DNA of 64,000 nt. Origin: Neobacillus cucumis (GTDB lineage Bacteria > Bacillota > Bacilli > Bacillales_B > DSM-18226). This document shows, piece after piece, positions 16,141 through 25,134 of the stretch (positions are counted from its first letter, which is position 1; each line of letters opens with the position of its first letter). Location: assembly GCF_023715505.1 (NCBI RefSeq), contig NZ_JAMBOH010000006.1, forward strand, positions 62,001 to 126,000, written 5' to 3'. The notes under the pieces are model-generated. The model worked only from the letters and a program-made list of their open reading frames with translations, did no database searches and was not told the DNA's origin. Made by a program: the position numbers and the translations under genes.

Positions 16141-17379
16141 ATGAAAAAAGGTAGCAATAATCTTAGATTATATGCTGAAGAAAAAAAAGCGGTAATCCTT
16201 TTTTTATGTTTATTTAACCTGCTTTTTTATGTTTGGGATGTGTATTACTACTATATTAGGTTATACATTGGTGGCAGTGTTGAAGTTTCAAGAGGTGGTT
16301 TAGGACTATCTTTATATTTTTTAATGTTGTTGCCCCTTTTTTTGGCTGTTTATCAATTAAAAAAAGGGAAGATTTTCTTAATTAAATATCAATATTTAAC
16401 TGCCTTCCTAATGATTGATATTATAGATAACTTAATTAGGTATATTGGAACAAATCATCATTTTGCAACTGGGAATATAGTAGAGGTCCTCTGTATTCTA
16501 TTTGCCCCTATATTTGTAAATAAGAAATACTTTTGGTTTACTGCTGTAGGAATCATTGGGAAATATATATTAATGGGTCTAATCCTGCAGGATATTAATG
16601 TTGTTTTTCCCATATTACTTTACTTAATTTTATCAGGAATTGCTCTAACTGTTTTGGTAAGATTTTATTCTTACATTCATTCGTTAACTGATGTTTACGA
16701 GGAACTAAAGAAAAAGGAGAAACTCGCGGTGATTGGTCAAATGGCAGCAGCTATTGGTCATGAAATTCGGAACCCTCTGGCAGCATTAAAAGGATTTACT
16801 CAGTTCCAGCAGGAAAACTATCCGAATACTAATAACTATTTTCCAATTATGATTGAAGAAATTGACCGCATAAACTCAATTGTTGATGATCTTATGTATA
16901 TAGGGAAACCAAAAAAAATTAAATTTGAAAAGGCAAGCATTGAGGAAATTATTGCCTATACCCTATCGATTACCCAGCAGCAGGCTGAAAGACAGGGTGT
17001 AACTGTCGAAACAATTATTGCTGGCCCATTGCCCCCGCTTGATTGTGAAGAAAAACAACTAAAACAAGTTTTTATTAATCTAATAAAAAATGCAATTGAA
17101 TCGATGCCTGAAGGCGGTAGGATTCAAATCCAAGTAAAAGTTATTGAAAAACATCATAAATTATTAATATCAATTAAGGATGAAGGTGTGGGTATTGCGA
17201 ATGAGAATATTCTGAATCTTGGTGAACCTTTTTTTACTACCAAAAAGGATGGAACAGGGTTGGGCTTAATGGTTACCAACCAAATTATTAATGATCATCA
17301 AGGAGAAATTAAGATCGAAAGTGTCCTAAAAGAGGGAACAAAAGTGAATGTGATATTACCAATTATTCATAAAAGCTAA
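16141..17379 (+). CDS. Membrane sensor histidine kinase (KinB-like core)
   Basis: 412 aa. Six membrane helices (about 18-185) form the sensor. They are followed by a HisKA domain with the H-box MAAAIGHEIRNPLAALKGF (phospho-His in GHEIRNP) and an HATPase domain (N box NLIKNAIESMP, G boxes DEGVGIA and GTGLGLMV). The kinase core resembles the sporulation kinases. No response regulator adjoins it, so the target may be Spo0F or a distant regulator. The membrane domain is related to that of the next gene (IKYQYLTAFLMIDIIDN, then GNIVEVLCILFAPIFVNK). AAGGAGT precedes the ATG. Confidence 0.88.
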   Translation: MKKGSNNLRLYAEEKKAVILFLCLFNLLFYVWDVYYYYIRLYIGGSVEVSRGGLGLSLYFLMLLPLFLAVYQLKKGKIFLIKYQYLTAFLMIDIIDNLIRYIGTNHHFATGNIVEVLCILFAPIFVNKKYFWFTAVGIIGKYILMGLILQDINVVFPILLYLILSGIALTVLVRFYSYIHSLTDVYEELKKKEKLAVIGQMAAAIGHEIRNPLAALKGFTQFQQENYPNTNNYFPIMIEEIDRINSIVDDLMYIGKPKKIKFEKASIEEIIAYTLSITQQQAERQGVTVETIIAGPLPPLDCEEKQLKQVFINLIKNAIESMPEGGRIQIQVKVIEKHHKLLISIKDEGVGIANENILNLGEPFFTTKKDGTGLGLMVTNQIINDHQGEIKIESVLKEGTKVNVILPIIHKS

Positions 17380-17603
17380 AGTTTGACTAAATATTCCAAT
17401 AAATCCGAATAAAGGAGCAATTTCAACATTTTATTATAAAATTTTTCTATTTTATACATAAATCCATTGGATTTATTGTACTTTTATTAAAATAAATGTT
17501 TTATAATGTAGGAAAGTGTCGCAAAATTAGTTGTTTGTACTTAAAAATACTACTTACTACCTAAAAGGGGAATATTGTATGATCCTTTATGAGAGGTTTT
17601 AAA

Positions 17604-18800
17604 ATGAAAAAACATATAATTGATCCAAATATTAGAAATGAAGAGACCCGCACTCTAAAGTGGTTTTTAGTTTTATTTTATATAATATCGATTGCTTTTG
17701 ATATTATTTATTCTTTCATATCGAAAAATGGGCTTCATATTAAAAATACGCCTTATAATCTTATATATTGGATATATTTATTAATGTTTTTATTACTGCC
17801 AGTGGCACGCTATGCAATTAAAAAACAAAAATCATATTATATTAAATACATTTACTTTCTAACTTATACTTTTATTACCTTAATAAATGATGTAGTTACT
17901 TACGGTGGCCATCCTGAAAAATATCCTGGGGGTAGTGCCGTAGAAATTTTCTGGTTGTTGCTCTCAGCAATTTTCGTTAGTAAACCCTTTGTTATTGTAG
18001 TTTCAAGTGGAATTATATTGAAATATATTATAATTGGAATACTTATTAGTCCTCCAAACTTAGTGATAGGCCTTATATTAGCAGTCACACTTTCCATTTT
18101 TTCATTTATTTTATTATCAAGATTTCAATCTTATGTGAATGCAATAAAATCATCTTATGATGAACAATTAACTGGTCTTGTTAAAGGAGTAATTGCAACA
18201 CTTGAACTTAAGGATCCATATACAAGAGGACATAGTGAACGTGTCGCAGGGTATGCACTAGAGCTAGCTAAAGCTACTCAAAAATATAAAGAAAAAGAAC
18301 TAAAGGATTTTGAATTTGCTTGTTTACTTCATGATATTGGAAAGATTCACATCCCAGATCAAATATTAATGAAACCGTCTAGGCTAACTAATCAGGAGTA
18401 TGAAATAATTAAATCCCACACAAATGTAGGTGCAGATGCTGTTTCAAAAGTGGTAGGTTTAAATAGTAGTATTGAAGTTATTCGCTCTCATCATGAACGA
18501 TGGGATGGAAATGGTTACCCTGATCAGTTAAAAGGTGAGAAAATTCCATTTTTGGCACGGGTTGCTGCAATAGCAGACGCCTTTGATGCGATGACCTCGA
18601 ATAGATCTTATCGAAATGCCTTGTCAGTTGATGAAGCTTACAAACGGATATTAGAGGGGATGGGCACCCAATTTGATCCAAAATTAGTTGATTTATTTAA
18701 ACAGGTTTATCCAACATGGAAGGAAATCCATGAGAAATCTGCAAATGAGATTAGTGAAAAAGATATCTCTAATTTAGTTATCTCTAATTTAAGGAGGTGA
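17604..18800 (+). CDS. Membrane HD-GYP domain protein
   Basis: 398 aa. Six N-terminal helices (about 15-180) share a pattern with the upstream kinase: IKYIYFLTYTFITLIND, and GSAVEIFWLLLSAIFVSK. The C-terminal HD-GYP domain has RGHSERVAGYALELA, the HD pair in LLHDIGKIHIPD, the HHERWDGNGYPDQL motif and IADAFDAMTSNRSYR. HD-GYP proteins hydrolyse cyclic di-GMP or related dinucleotides. ATG 17604 has AGAGG seven bases upstream and is preferred over 17589. The stop codon lies inside the ribosome site of the following 24-codon ORF. Confidence 0.88.
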   Translation: MKKHIIDPNIRNEETRTLKWFLVLFYIISIAFDIIYSFISKNGLHIKNTPYNLIYWIYLLMFLLLPVARYAIKKQKSYYIKYIYFLTYTFITLINDVVTYGGHPEKYPGGSAVEIFWLLLSAIFVSKPFVIVVSSGIILKYIIIGILISPPNLVIGLILAVTLSIFSFILLSRFQSYVNAIKSSYDEQLTGLVKGVIATLELKDPYTRGHSERVAGYALELAKATQKYKEKELKDFEFACLLHDIGKIHIPDQILMKPSRLTNQEYEIIKSHTNVGADAVSKVVGLNSSIEVIRSHHERWDGNGYPDQLKGEKIPFLARVAAIADAFDAMTSNRSYRNALSVDEAYKRILEGMGTQFDPKLVDLFKQVYPTWKEIHEKSANEISEKDISNLVISNLRR

Positions 18801-18805
18801 TATCC

Positions 18806-18880
18806 TTGAAGGTTCGGAAATTAAAAAAAATTAAAGTAACTAGTTTATGTTGGATATGTTGGTTTGGAGGAGGAGCATAA
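18806..18880 (+). CDS. Putative peptide precursor, 24 aa (TTG start)
   Basis: AAGGAGGTGAT (18791-18801), a near-perfect anti-16S match, lies eight bases before TTG at 18806. The ORF reads a basic leader MKVRKLKKIKVTS and then a hydrophobic tail LCWICWFGGGA, ending TAA at 18880. The strong ribosome site, basic-then-aromatic composition, two CW pairs, glycine-rich end and downstream PqqD-like/M50 protease gene fit a ribosomally made, processed peptide such as a pheromone or RiPP. I know no family that matches. It overlaps nothing, and the HD-GYP stop (18798-18800) sits within its ribosome site, so the two may be coupled. Confidence 0.65.
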   Translation: MKVRKLKKIKVTSLCWICWFGGGA

Positions 18881-18885
18881 ACAAT

Positions 18886-18923
18886 AAAGGAGGGGTGCTA
18901 GCAAACGGCTTGCATCCTTCTTT
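18886..18923 (+). terminator. Hairpin between peptide ORF and protease gene
   Basis: AAAGGAGGGGTGC (18886-18898) pairs with GCATCCTTCTTT (ending about 18922) with an inner AGC/GCT stem. The T-run is weak, so it may be a partial terminator or a processing/stability hairpin. It would let the peptide be made in excess over the protease. Confidence 0.5.
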
Positions 18924-18952
18924 GTTGGAATACAAGAGTGGTGGGGGATTAA

Positions 18953-20140
18953 ATGGATATTACCCTTTTTTCATACCTTACATTAGTTCCTATCAATATT
19001 AGAGAAGAAAAAAAACACTTTATTGTTGAAGATATGAATTCCGGTGAGTTTTATGAAATGCCAAAGATTTGTATTGATGCAATTGACTTATTAAACAGTG
19101 GCCATTCATTAGGGGAGACCAAGCAGCATCTAGAGGAAAAGTTTCCGGAAGAAGAAGTAGACCTACTTGATTTTGTTGAACAGCTTTTAAGTCTCCAGCT
19201 GATTGCGATAATGGATGGAAAAGAGATTGTTCCTAAACAAAAGGAAAATAATAAAGAACATTTACGATTTTTGTGGATTTCACCTAAGGTGGGAAAGTTC
19301 TTTTTTAATAAGGTAGCACTGTTTTTTTATGTTATATTGTCCATTTTAAATGCGTTTCTACTAGTTTCCCACCCAAATCTTTTTCCTCATTACCAGGATT
19401 TATTTATTTCTAATTATATGGTTTTTAATATTATAGCTTTTCTTGTTCTAACTTTTTGCACGGTGTTAATCCATGAATTCGGTCATATATTGGCAATGCG
19501 GGCACAAAACCTTTCGACTAAACTAAATGTAGGACATCGACTGTTCTTATTAGTACTTGAGTCGGATATCTCCACAGTTTGGAAGCTGCCTTCTAAAGAA
19601 CGTAATGTAATATATATTGCTGGCTTATGTTTTGATATGGTTATCCTATTTTTTGCTTTAATTAGTCAGCTCATTTTTGTAAGTGGATCAGGAATTTTCC
19701 TGAGATTAATGTCTGTAGTTGTATTAAATACATTTCTCCGCATTGTTTACCAATGCTGTATTTATATGAAAACCGATCTTTATTATGTATTTGAAAACCT
19801 CTCTGGTTGCCATAACATAATGGAGAACGCTCAACGATTGATTAGAAGATGGCTTCCGATAAAAAAAACACATGTTCATGAAGAAGTGGTTTTTACAGGT
19901 GAGAAGAAGACTGTCTTCACATATTCCATATTTTATTTATTGGGTGTTGTATTAACAGTAAGCATATACATTATCTTTTATATCCCGCAATTACTGTTTG
20001 CCTGGAAAAAAGTCCTACCTGGGTTTGCAAAAGGGTTCGGCTCCTATTCATTCTGGGACGCTACCCTATTTTCATTACAAATACTAATTGGACTAGCACT
20101 ACTTCTCTACTCATGGCGAAAAAAATACTTAAAAAGATAA
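18953..20140 (+). CDS. M50-type membrane metalloprotease with N-terminal PqqD-like domain
   Basis: 395 aa. Residues about 30-85 (MPKICIDAIDLLNSGHSLGE and LLDFVEQLLSLQLI) look like the PqqD/RRE fold that binds leader peptides of modified peptides. About seven membrane helices follow. The zinc motif HEFGH is at residues 174-178, and a second motif TDLYYVFENL (Asp 275) fits the third ligand of the M50/S2P family. This layout is like the putative peptide zinc metalloproteases (for example YydH in the B. subtilis epipeptide locus). It probably cuts the 24-aa peptide upstream; this is inference. No radical SAM, ABC exporter or other maturase adjoins. Confidence 0.8.
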   Translation: MDITLFSYLTLVPINIREEKKHFIVEDMNSGEFYEMPKICIDAIDLLNSGHSLGETKQHLEEKFPEEEVDLLDFVEQLLSLQLIAIMDGKEIVPKQKENNKEHLRFLWISPKVGKFFFNKVALFFYVILSILNAFLLVSHPNLFPHYQDLFISNYMVFNIIAFLVLTFCTVLIHEFGHILAMRAQNLSTKLNVGHRLFLLVLESDISTVWKLPSKERNVIYIAGLCFDMVILFFALISQLIFVSGSGIFLRLMSVVVLNTFLRIVYQCCIYMKTDLYYVFENLSGCHNIMENAQRLIRRWLPIKKTHVHEEVVFTGEKKTVFTYSIFYLLGVVLTVSIYIIFYIPQLLFAWKKVLPGFAKGFGSYSFWDATLFSLQILIGLALLLYSWRKKYLKR

Positions 20141-20216
20141 TGTGACAAGAATTTGTCTAAAATAACTTTATTAGGGGTTTTTCCCCCGCATAATAGGGGA
20201 TTTCCCTGATATAGAT

Positions 20217-20272
20217 AACACATCCGTTTTTCTTACAATAAGAATAAGAAAAACGGATGTGTTATTTTTTTT
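20217..20272 (+). terminator. Strong terminator 16 bases before the molybdoenzyme operon
   Basis: A 19-bp perfect stem: AACACATCCGTTTTTCTTA (20217-20235) and its inverted copy (20245-20263) around a 9-base loop, followed by ATTTTTTTT. The next start codon is at 20288 with GAGGAGGA directly after the T-run. The operon promoter must therefore lie before or inside the hairpin, which makes read-through control possible. Confidence 0.85.
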
Positions 20273-20287
20273 GAGGAGGATCAAAAA

Positions 20288-21373
20288 ATGCAATCAACCA
20301 CTGTAGCAGCGACAAAAAAAGCGGGACGTTCGGTTAATGATGCCTTTGCTTCCCACTTTGCTAAATCCATGTTTTTAACCATCATCGGACTTGTCATTTT
20401 AACATTAATCGGAACAAGAATGTTTACACATATCGACTTAAACCTATACGGATACATGGTCGGAACCTTCGTCTTTATCGGTGGGTTCTTCTATCGCTTT
20501 ATAGCATGGGGTGAAAGACCGCCAACCAAAATTATTATCAAAAAAGGCTTAAAACTGTTACTTAGGAAGAGCACACCAAAGACAGCTGTAAATCACTTAG
20601 CTATTTACGATTTCATTCGCAATCGGGGAATTTACCGATGGGTTCAGCATATTTTGATCGGCTGGGGCTGTGTGCTAGCATGTTTAGTTACTTTCCCACT
20701 GGTATTCAGCTGGATGTACTTCACGATGGAAGACAATGGGTACTACACAATCGTATTATTCGGAATGAACATCATGCATGTAAAAGCAGATGGAGCCATT
20801 GCTTGGATGTCCTATAATGCCCTAAATATTGCAGCGATCATGGTTACTACAGGCGTATGTATGGCGCTGCACCGCCGCTTGAAAAATATGCAGGCTAGAG
20901 CAGAACAAAAATTCATGTACGACTTCTTACCGCTTTATCTTTTGTTGTTTATTTCTGTTACAGGACTTTTATTAACTGTCCAAAATGTTCTTTTACATGG
21001 ATGGATGCAGCCACAAATGTCGCTGATTCACCAATTTTCTGTGATCGTCACTTTAATTTACCTTCCATTCGGGAAATTAGCACATATACCATTCCGTCCA
21101 ATGAGTGTATTTGCAAGAAACTACCGTGAACATTACGGAGAACAAGAAATGAAAAAATGTAAAGTGTGTGGAGATCACTTCGTATCAGTGGAACAATCAA
21201 ACGATGTAAATCAGGTCTTGGGAGTAAATGAAATGGAATTTAATATGGCGGACGGCTTTAATTTAGCGGAATTGTGCTTACCATGCCGTCGTAAATATCG
21301 AATTGCAAGATTTTCGGGATTCGCAACGCACCAAGTGAAGGTTAAGGAGGCTAACCAGAATGCAAAGGGATAA
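20288..21373 (+). CDS. Membrane (b-type/NarI-like) subunit of a molybdoenzyme complex
   Basis: A 361-aa protein with about seven membrane helices and several helix-located histidines (for example CMALHRRLKN, LLHGWMQPQMSLIHQF), suggesting haem b and quinone oxidation like NarI. The C-terminal tail has two CxxC pairs (CKVCGDH and CLPCRRK) that may hold zinc or iron. It is the first gene of an operon and overlaps the next by 14 bases. Its role as electron entry subunit comes from context; I do not know a named family. Confidence 0.7.
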   Translation: MQSTTVAATKKAGRSVNDAFASHFAKSMFLTIIGLVILTLIGTRMFTHIDLNLYGYMVGTFVFIGGFFYRFIAWGERPPTKIIIKKGLKLLLRKSTPKTAVNHLAIYDFIRNRGIYRWVQHILIGWGCVLACLVTFPLVFSWMYFTMEDNGYYTIVLFGMNIMHVKADGAIAWMSYNALNIAAIMVTTGVCMALHRRLKNMQARAEQKFMYDFLPLYLLLFISVTGLLLTVQNVLLHGWMQPQMSLIHQFSVIVTLIYLPFGKLAHIPFRPMSVFARNYREHYGEQEMKKCKVCGDHFVSVEQSNDVNQVLGVNEMEFNMADGFNLAELCLPCRRKYRIARFSGFATHQVKVKEANQNAKG

Positions 21374-23549
21374 TTTTAGGAACGAAAGAGATAAATTCTT
21401 TAAAGATATTAAAAATCTAAATCATCCAAATGAAACATTAGTCAAAACACACTGCAGCTACTGTGCGATGCAATGCGGGATGAACTTAAGAGTAAATACA
21501 AAAACAAATAAAATTATCGGGGTTGAGCCTCGATATGATTGGCCAGTTACGCTTGGGAAGATGTGTCCTAAAGGTGTTACAGCTTACCAGCAGGTAAACA
21601 ATCCAGATCGGATCTTAAAACCATTAATCCGTGATGACAAATCCTTAAAAGGTACGCAAGCTGGCTTTCGTGAAGCCAGCTGGGAAGAGGCTTATGACCT
21701 TATTGTAAAAAAATTCACCGAACTTCAAGCAGAATACGGAAAAGATACCGTGTCAGTATATAGCGGTGTTTCTATGACAAATGAAAAATGTTACCTAACT
21801 GGTAAGTTTGCGCGGGTAGGGCTGCAAACACGTTATATTGATTATAACGGGAGATTTTGTATGGCTAGTGCCGCAGGCGGTTTAAATCGTTCACTTGGTA
21901 TTGATCGTGGATCCACAATTCCTTGGACAGATGTTCATGAAACAGACTGTATCTTCCTTGCAGGAAGCAATACAGCAGAATGTCATCCGACTTCCATGTT
22001 CCGTATATGGGCAGTTCAGGAAAGAGGCGGCTATGTAATTGTTGCAGACCCAAGGGAAACGCCAATCGCAAGAAGAGCCGATCTTCATCTTGATTTAAGA
22101 CCTGGAACAGACTTAGCGCTTGCTATTGGAATTCTAAACTTGCTAATTCAAAATGGTCATGTGGATAAGGAATTTGTCAATAATCATACAAATGGTTTTG
22201 AAGAAACTAAAGAACTAGTAAAAGAATTTACGCCCGAATATACAAGTCAACTAACAGGTGTCGCTCCTGAGAAAATTATTCGTGCAGCTGAAATCTACGG
22301 AAAAGCACCCAATGCAATCGTAATGTTTGCAAGAGGAATTGAGCAGCAAATCAAAGGGGTAGATAATGTTTCTGCCTATACGAATATGGCTCTTGTTACA
22401 GGGAAAATCGGTCGTCCTAAGTCTGGGGTTGCTACAATTACTGGACAAGGAAATGGTCAAGGCGGTCGTGAGCATGGTCAAAAGGCGGATGCTCTACCAG
22501 GCTATCGAAAACTTGCTTATCCCGAACATGTTGAATATATCTCGAAAGTTTGGGGAATCCAACCGGAAGAAATGCCGAAAGAGGGTGTTTCAGCATACGA
22601 ACTATTTGGCCTAATGGAACAAAAGACAATTCGTGCCTTATACCTTTTATGTTCAAATCCCGCAGTATCTGCACCAAATTTAAATTATGTTCGTGAACAA
22701 ATGAAAAACTTAGATTTCATGGTATGTGTAGACTTTTATCTTTCGGAGTCTGCTGAATTTGCAGATGTGGTTCTTCCGACAACAACCTGGGCGGAAGACG
22801 AGGGGACAACAACCAATGTAGAAGGCCGCATTATTAAGATTAACCAAGCCCAAAAACCACTTGGTGAATCAAAACCGGATTGGCAGATCCAAATTGAAAT
22901 TGCTGAGCGTATGGGCCGTGGGAAGTATTTTTCACACTTAAAATCTGCTAGGGATATCTTTGATGAACTTCGAGTGGCTTCTAAAGGCGGGACAGCCGAT
23001 TATTACGGGGTAACATGGGAAAAGATTGAGAAACAAGATGGGGTATTCTGGCCATGTAAGGATGAAAATGACCCTGGTACACCGCATTTATTCTTAGATA
23101 AGAAATTCTATCACCCAGATGGAAAGGCAAAAATCTTTGCGTTACCTTACCGGCCGCCAGCAGAAGAGCCGGATCAAGAATTCCCGCTTCGTTTAACATC
23201 TGGCCGTGTTGTTTTTCACTATCTATCAGGTAATCAAACTAGAAGAATTCAATTCTTGCGGGATATGTGTCCGGAACCTTTTGTAGAACTACATCCTGAG
23301 ACGGCACAAAAATACAATATCGAGCACGAAGAAAGAGTCCGCCTTTTTACAAGAAGAGGAGAGGCAGAATATAAAGTAAAAATCACAGAAGCAATTCGTA
23401 AAGATACAGTGTTTGTTCCATATCACTGGGGACATGAACAATCAATTAATCTTTTAACAATTGGAGCACTTGATCCAATTTCTAGGATGCCGGAATTCAA
23501 AGCTTGTGCAGCGCAGATACAAAAACTTACAAGAAGGGCGGTTCAGTAA
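21360..23549 (+). CDS. Molybdopterin oxidoreductase catalytic subunit (Nap/Nas-like)
   Basis: 729 aa. The N-terminal [4Fe-4S] ligands are CSYCAMQCGM with a further Cys in KMCPKG. The bis-MGD binding and catalytic region has GRFCMASAAGG, where Cys is the likely Mo ligand as in Nap and assimilatory nitrate reductases. The C-terminal molydop-binding domain starts about residue 610 (FPLRLTSGRVVFHYLSGNQT). No Tat signal is present, so it is probably cytoplasmic. AAGGAGG lies nine bases before the ATG. The NreABC-like regulators downstream make nitrate a good guess for substrate, but sequence alone does not prove it. Confidence 0.85.
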   Translation: MQRDNFRNERDKFFKDIKNLNHPNETLVKTHCSYCAMQCGMNLRVNTKTNKIIGVEPRYDWPVTLGKMCPKGVTAYQQVNNPDRILKPLIRDDKSLKGTQAGFREASWEEAYDLIVKKFTELQAEYGKDTVSVYSGVSMTNEKCYLTGKFARVGLQTRYIDYNGRFCMASAAGGLNRSLGIDRGSTIPWTDVHETDCIFLAGSNTAECHPTSMFRIWAVQERGGYVIVADPRETPIARRADLHLDLRPGTDLALAIGILNLLIQNGHVDKEFVNNHTNGFEETKELVKEFTPEYTSQLTGVAPEKIIRAAEIYGKAPNAIVMFARGIEQQIKGVDNVSAYTNMALVTGKIGRPKSGVATITGQGNGQGGREHGQKADALPGYRKLAYPEHVEYISKVWGIQPEEMPKEGVSAYELFGLMEQKTIRALYLLCSNPAVSAPNLNYVREQMKNLDFMVCVDFYLSESAEFADVVLPTTTWAEDEGTTTNVEGRIIKINQAQKPLGESKPDWQIQIEIAERMGRGKYFSHLKSARDIFDELRVASKGGTADYYGVTWEKIEKQDGVFWPCKDENDPGTPHLFLDKKFYHPDGKAKIFALPYRPPAEEPDQEFPLRLTSGRVVFHYLSGNQTRRIQFLRDMCPEPFVELHPETAQKYNIEHEERVRLFTRRGEAEYKVKITEAIRKDTVFVPYHWGHEQSINLLTIGALDPISRMPEFKACAAQIQKLTRRAVQ

Positions 23550-24109
23550 TGAAAAAGCGATTATATTTAGAACTTGAAAACTGTATAGGATGCCGTTCTT
23601 GTTTGGCTGCCTGCACGCAATGCGGCGGTCACGAAGTGCGGAACCGTAACTATGTTTACGACGTAAATCCTCTCGTCAACCGTCAAACCATGCCTCTCAT
23701 GTGTCTTCACTGTGTGAATCCAGCATGTGCGAGAAGTTGTCCAGCACAAGCCATTCAAATTCACGAAACTGGAGCTGTTTTATCGGCTCTAGTAGAAAAG
23801 TGTATCGGCTGTCAAAACTGTACAATTGCTTGCCCTTACGGAATACCAAAGTTCGACACAGAGCAGAATTTAATGTATAAGTGTGACTTGTGTATCGACC
23901 GGTCAAAGGATGGAATTCCACCAATGTGTGCGAGCGTTTGCCCGTCAAATACATTACAATGGCTCACAGACGAGGAAATTGAAGCAAAGCAAAAGCAGTT
24001 TAACCTTGATAATGGCAAGTGGGTAACAAGCATGCCTTACTTAGAAGGCGAAACAAATGTTAAAGTGAATCTTCCTGGGATCCTTCAGGGCGTCACTAAA
24101 TTGTTTTAG
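23549..24109 (+). CDS. Four-cluster ferredoxin subunit (4Fe-4S dicluster, HycB/NrfC type)
   Basis: 186 aa with four cysteine clusters: CIGCRSCLAAC, CLHCVNPACARSC, CIGCQNCTIACPYG and CDLCIDRSKDGIPPMCASVCPS. It carries electrons between the membrane subunit and the molybdenum subunit. The start ATG overlaps the last base of the upstream stop codon, so translation is coupled. The open frame extends 45 bases upstream, but the ferredoxin domain begins right at MKKRLYLELENC. Confidence 0.9.
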   Translation: MKKRLYLELENCIGCRSCLAACTQCGGHEVRNRNYVYDVNPLVNRQTMPLMCLHCVNPACARSCPAQAIQIHETGAVLSALVEKCIGCQNCTIACPYGIPKFDTEQNLMYKCDLCIDRSKDGIPPMCASVCPSNTLQWLTDEEIEAKQKQFNLDNGKWVTSMPYLEGETNVKVNLPGILQGVTKLF

Positions 24110-24121
24110 GAGGGATTAAGT

Positions 24122-24649
24122 ATGATGACAGAGAAAAATAATAAAATCCCGTTCAATGAAGATAACTACACACACAATATTAATCGAAATAATGAGCGCA
24201 AACTGGACCGCCGCGGTTTCATGAAAACATTGGTGGGGGCTGCAGGGGTATTCGCGGTTTCCTCTCTTCCCTGGGGAGCATTAGCGGCAAAAGAATTAAC
24301 TGGGCTTAGTGATAAGAAGTATCCAAAGCAAAAAATAACTGATGTAAGTGCAATTCCAGTGGGGGATGCCGTTGATTTTGCCTTTCCCGGTGAACACGAC
24401 AGCGCTATTTTAATCAGGTTGTCTGAAAATAAATATGTGGCTTATCAAAATGCATGTACCCATTTACGCTGCCCAGTGTTTTGGAAAAAAGACGAGGGTG
24501 AGATGTTATGCCCATGCCACCACGGAAAATTTGATGTGAAAACGGGAGAACCAATTGCCGGGCCGCCGAGACGTCCGCTTCCAGAAGTCTATGTAAAAGT
24601 AGAAAACGGTGCGGTGTATGCCGTGGGGGTGAAACGTTATGAGGCGTAG
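24122..24649 (+). CDS. Tat-exported Rieske [2Fe-2S] protein
   Basis: 175 aa. A twin-arginine signal (DRRGFMKTLVGAAGVFAV, about residues 29-46) is followed by a Rieske domain with CTHLRC and CPCHHGKFD, the two Cys and two His ligands. It is exported folded. AGGAGG lies eight bases before the ATG. A Rieske partner alongside a ferredoxin, a molybdoenzyme and a b-type subunit is unusual for nitrate reductases. Confidence 0.9.
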   Translation: MMTEKNNKIPFNEDNYTHNINRNNERKLDRRGFMKTLVGAAGVFAVSSLPWGALAAKELTGLSDKKYPKQKITDVSAIPVGDAVDFAFPGEHDSAILIRLSENKYVAYQNACTHLRCPVFWKKDEGEMLCPCHHGKFDVKTGEPIAGPPRRPLPEVYVKVENGAVYAVGVKRYEA

Positions 24650-24830
24650 TTACGTACCCGTTGGCCTCCTTTTAGCTGTACTCATGTTAAACATAATTAT
24701 TACACAATATATGGTACATCAGTATTTCTACCAAAATTATACGAACACCATTATTGCTGCCGTCATCAACGTGATTTTATTTCCAGTTGCCTTTCTTATT
24801 TATAAAAAAGGTGTGAATGTCAATGACTAG
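24639..24830 (+). CDS. Small membrane protein, 63 aa
   Basis: Two membrane helices (about 6-24 and 37-56) with a short tyrosine-rich link. It overlaps the Rieske gene by 11 bases and the next gene by 14, which supports its being a real operon member. Family not recognised; possibly a small complex subunit. Confidence 0.65.
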   Translation: MRRSYVPVGLLLAVLMLNIIITQYMVHQYFYQNYTNTIIAAVINVILFPVAFLIYKKGVNVND

Positions 24831-25134
24831 TGAGACCTATATTGATTTTTGTTTTGTAAGGCCAGCATCAGGCGGTTTTGCAGCGGAGATTGATGAGCTA
24901 TTGAAACAGACCTTTGCGAAAAAGCGGTTAAATTGGTTTTTAGAAGAAAAAATAAGCGAAGGTATTGAAATGGTTGTGGCAGAAATCAAAGGGATGAGCA
25001 ATTGGCAGTCAGAAGAAGAGACGATTCAATTTATCGAAGACCATGCTTGCGAGGCGTTTTGGGAGTATTTGCAGGGCTACAAAATGTTCATCTATCCGGT
25101 ATTGAAAGGATGTAATAGCTGTGCAACCCATTAA
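24817..25134 (+). CDS. Small soluble protein of the molybdoenzyme operon, 105 aa
   Basis: Unrecognised 105-aa protein ending with two nearby cysteines (GCNSCATH). It overlaps both neighbours by 14 bases. AAGGTG lies four bases before the ATG at 24817; ATG 24823 is an alternative. It may be an assembly factor like NarJ by position only; the sequence does not show that. Confidence 0.65.
   Translation: MSMTSETYIDFCFVRPASGGFAAEIDELLKQTFAKKRLNWFLEEKISEGIEMVVAEIKGMSNWQSEEETIQFIEDHACEAFWEYLQGYKMFIYPVLKGCNSCATH

Noticed and set aside
21865..22677. Several 65-82-codon ORFs inside the molybdoenzyme catalytic gene
   Set aside because: They are other-frame shadows of a well-supported 729-codon gene.
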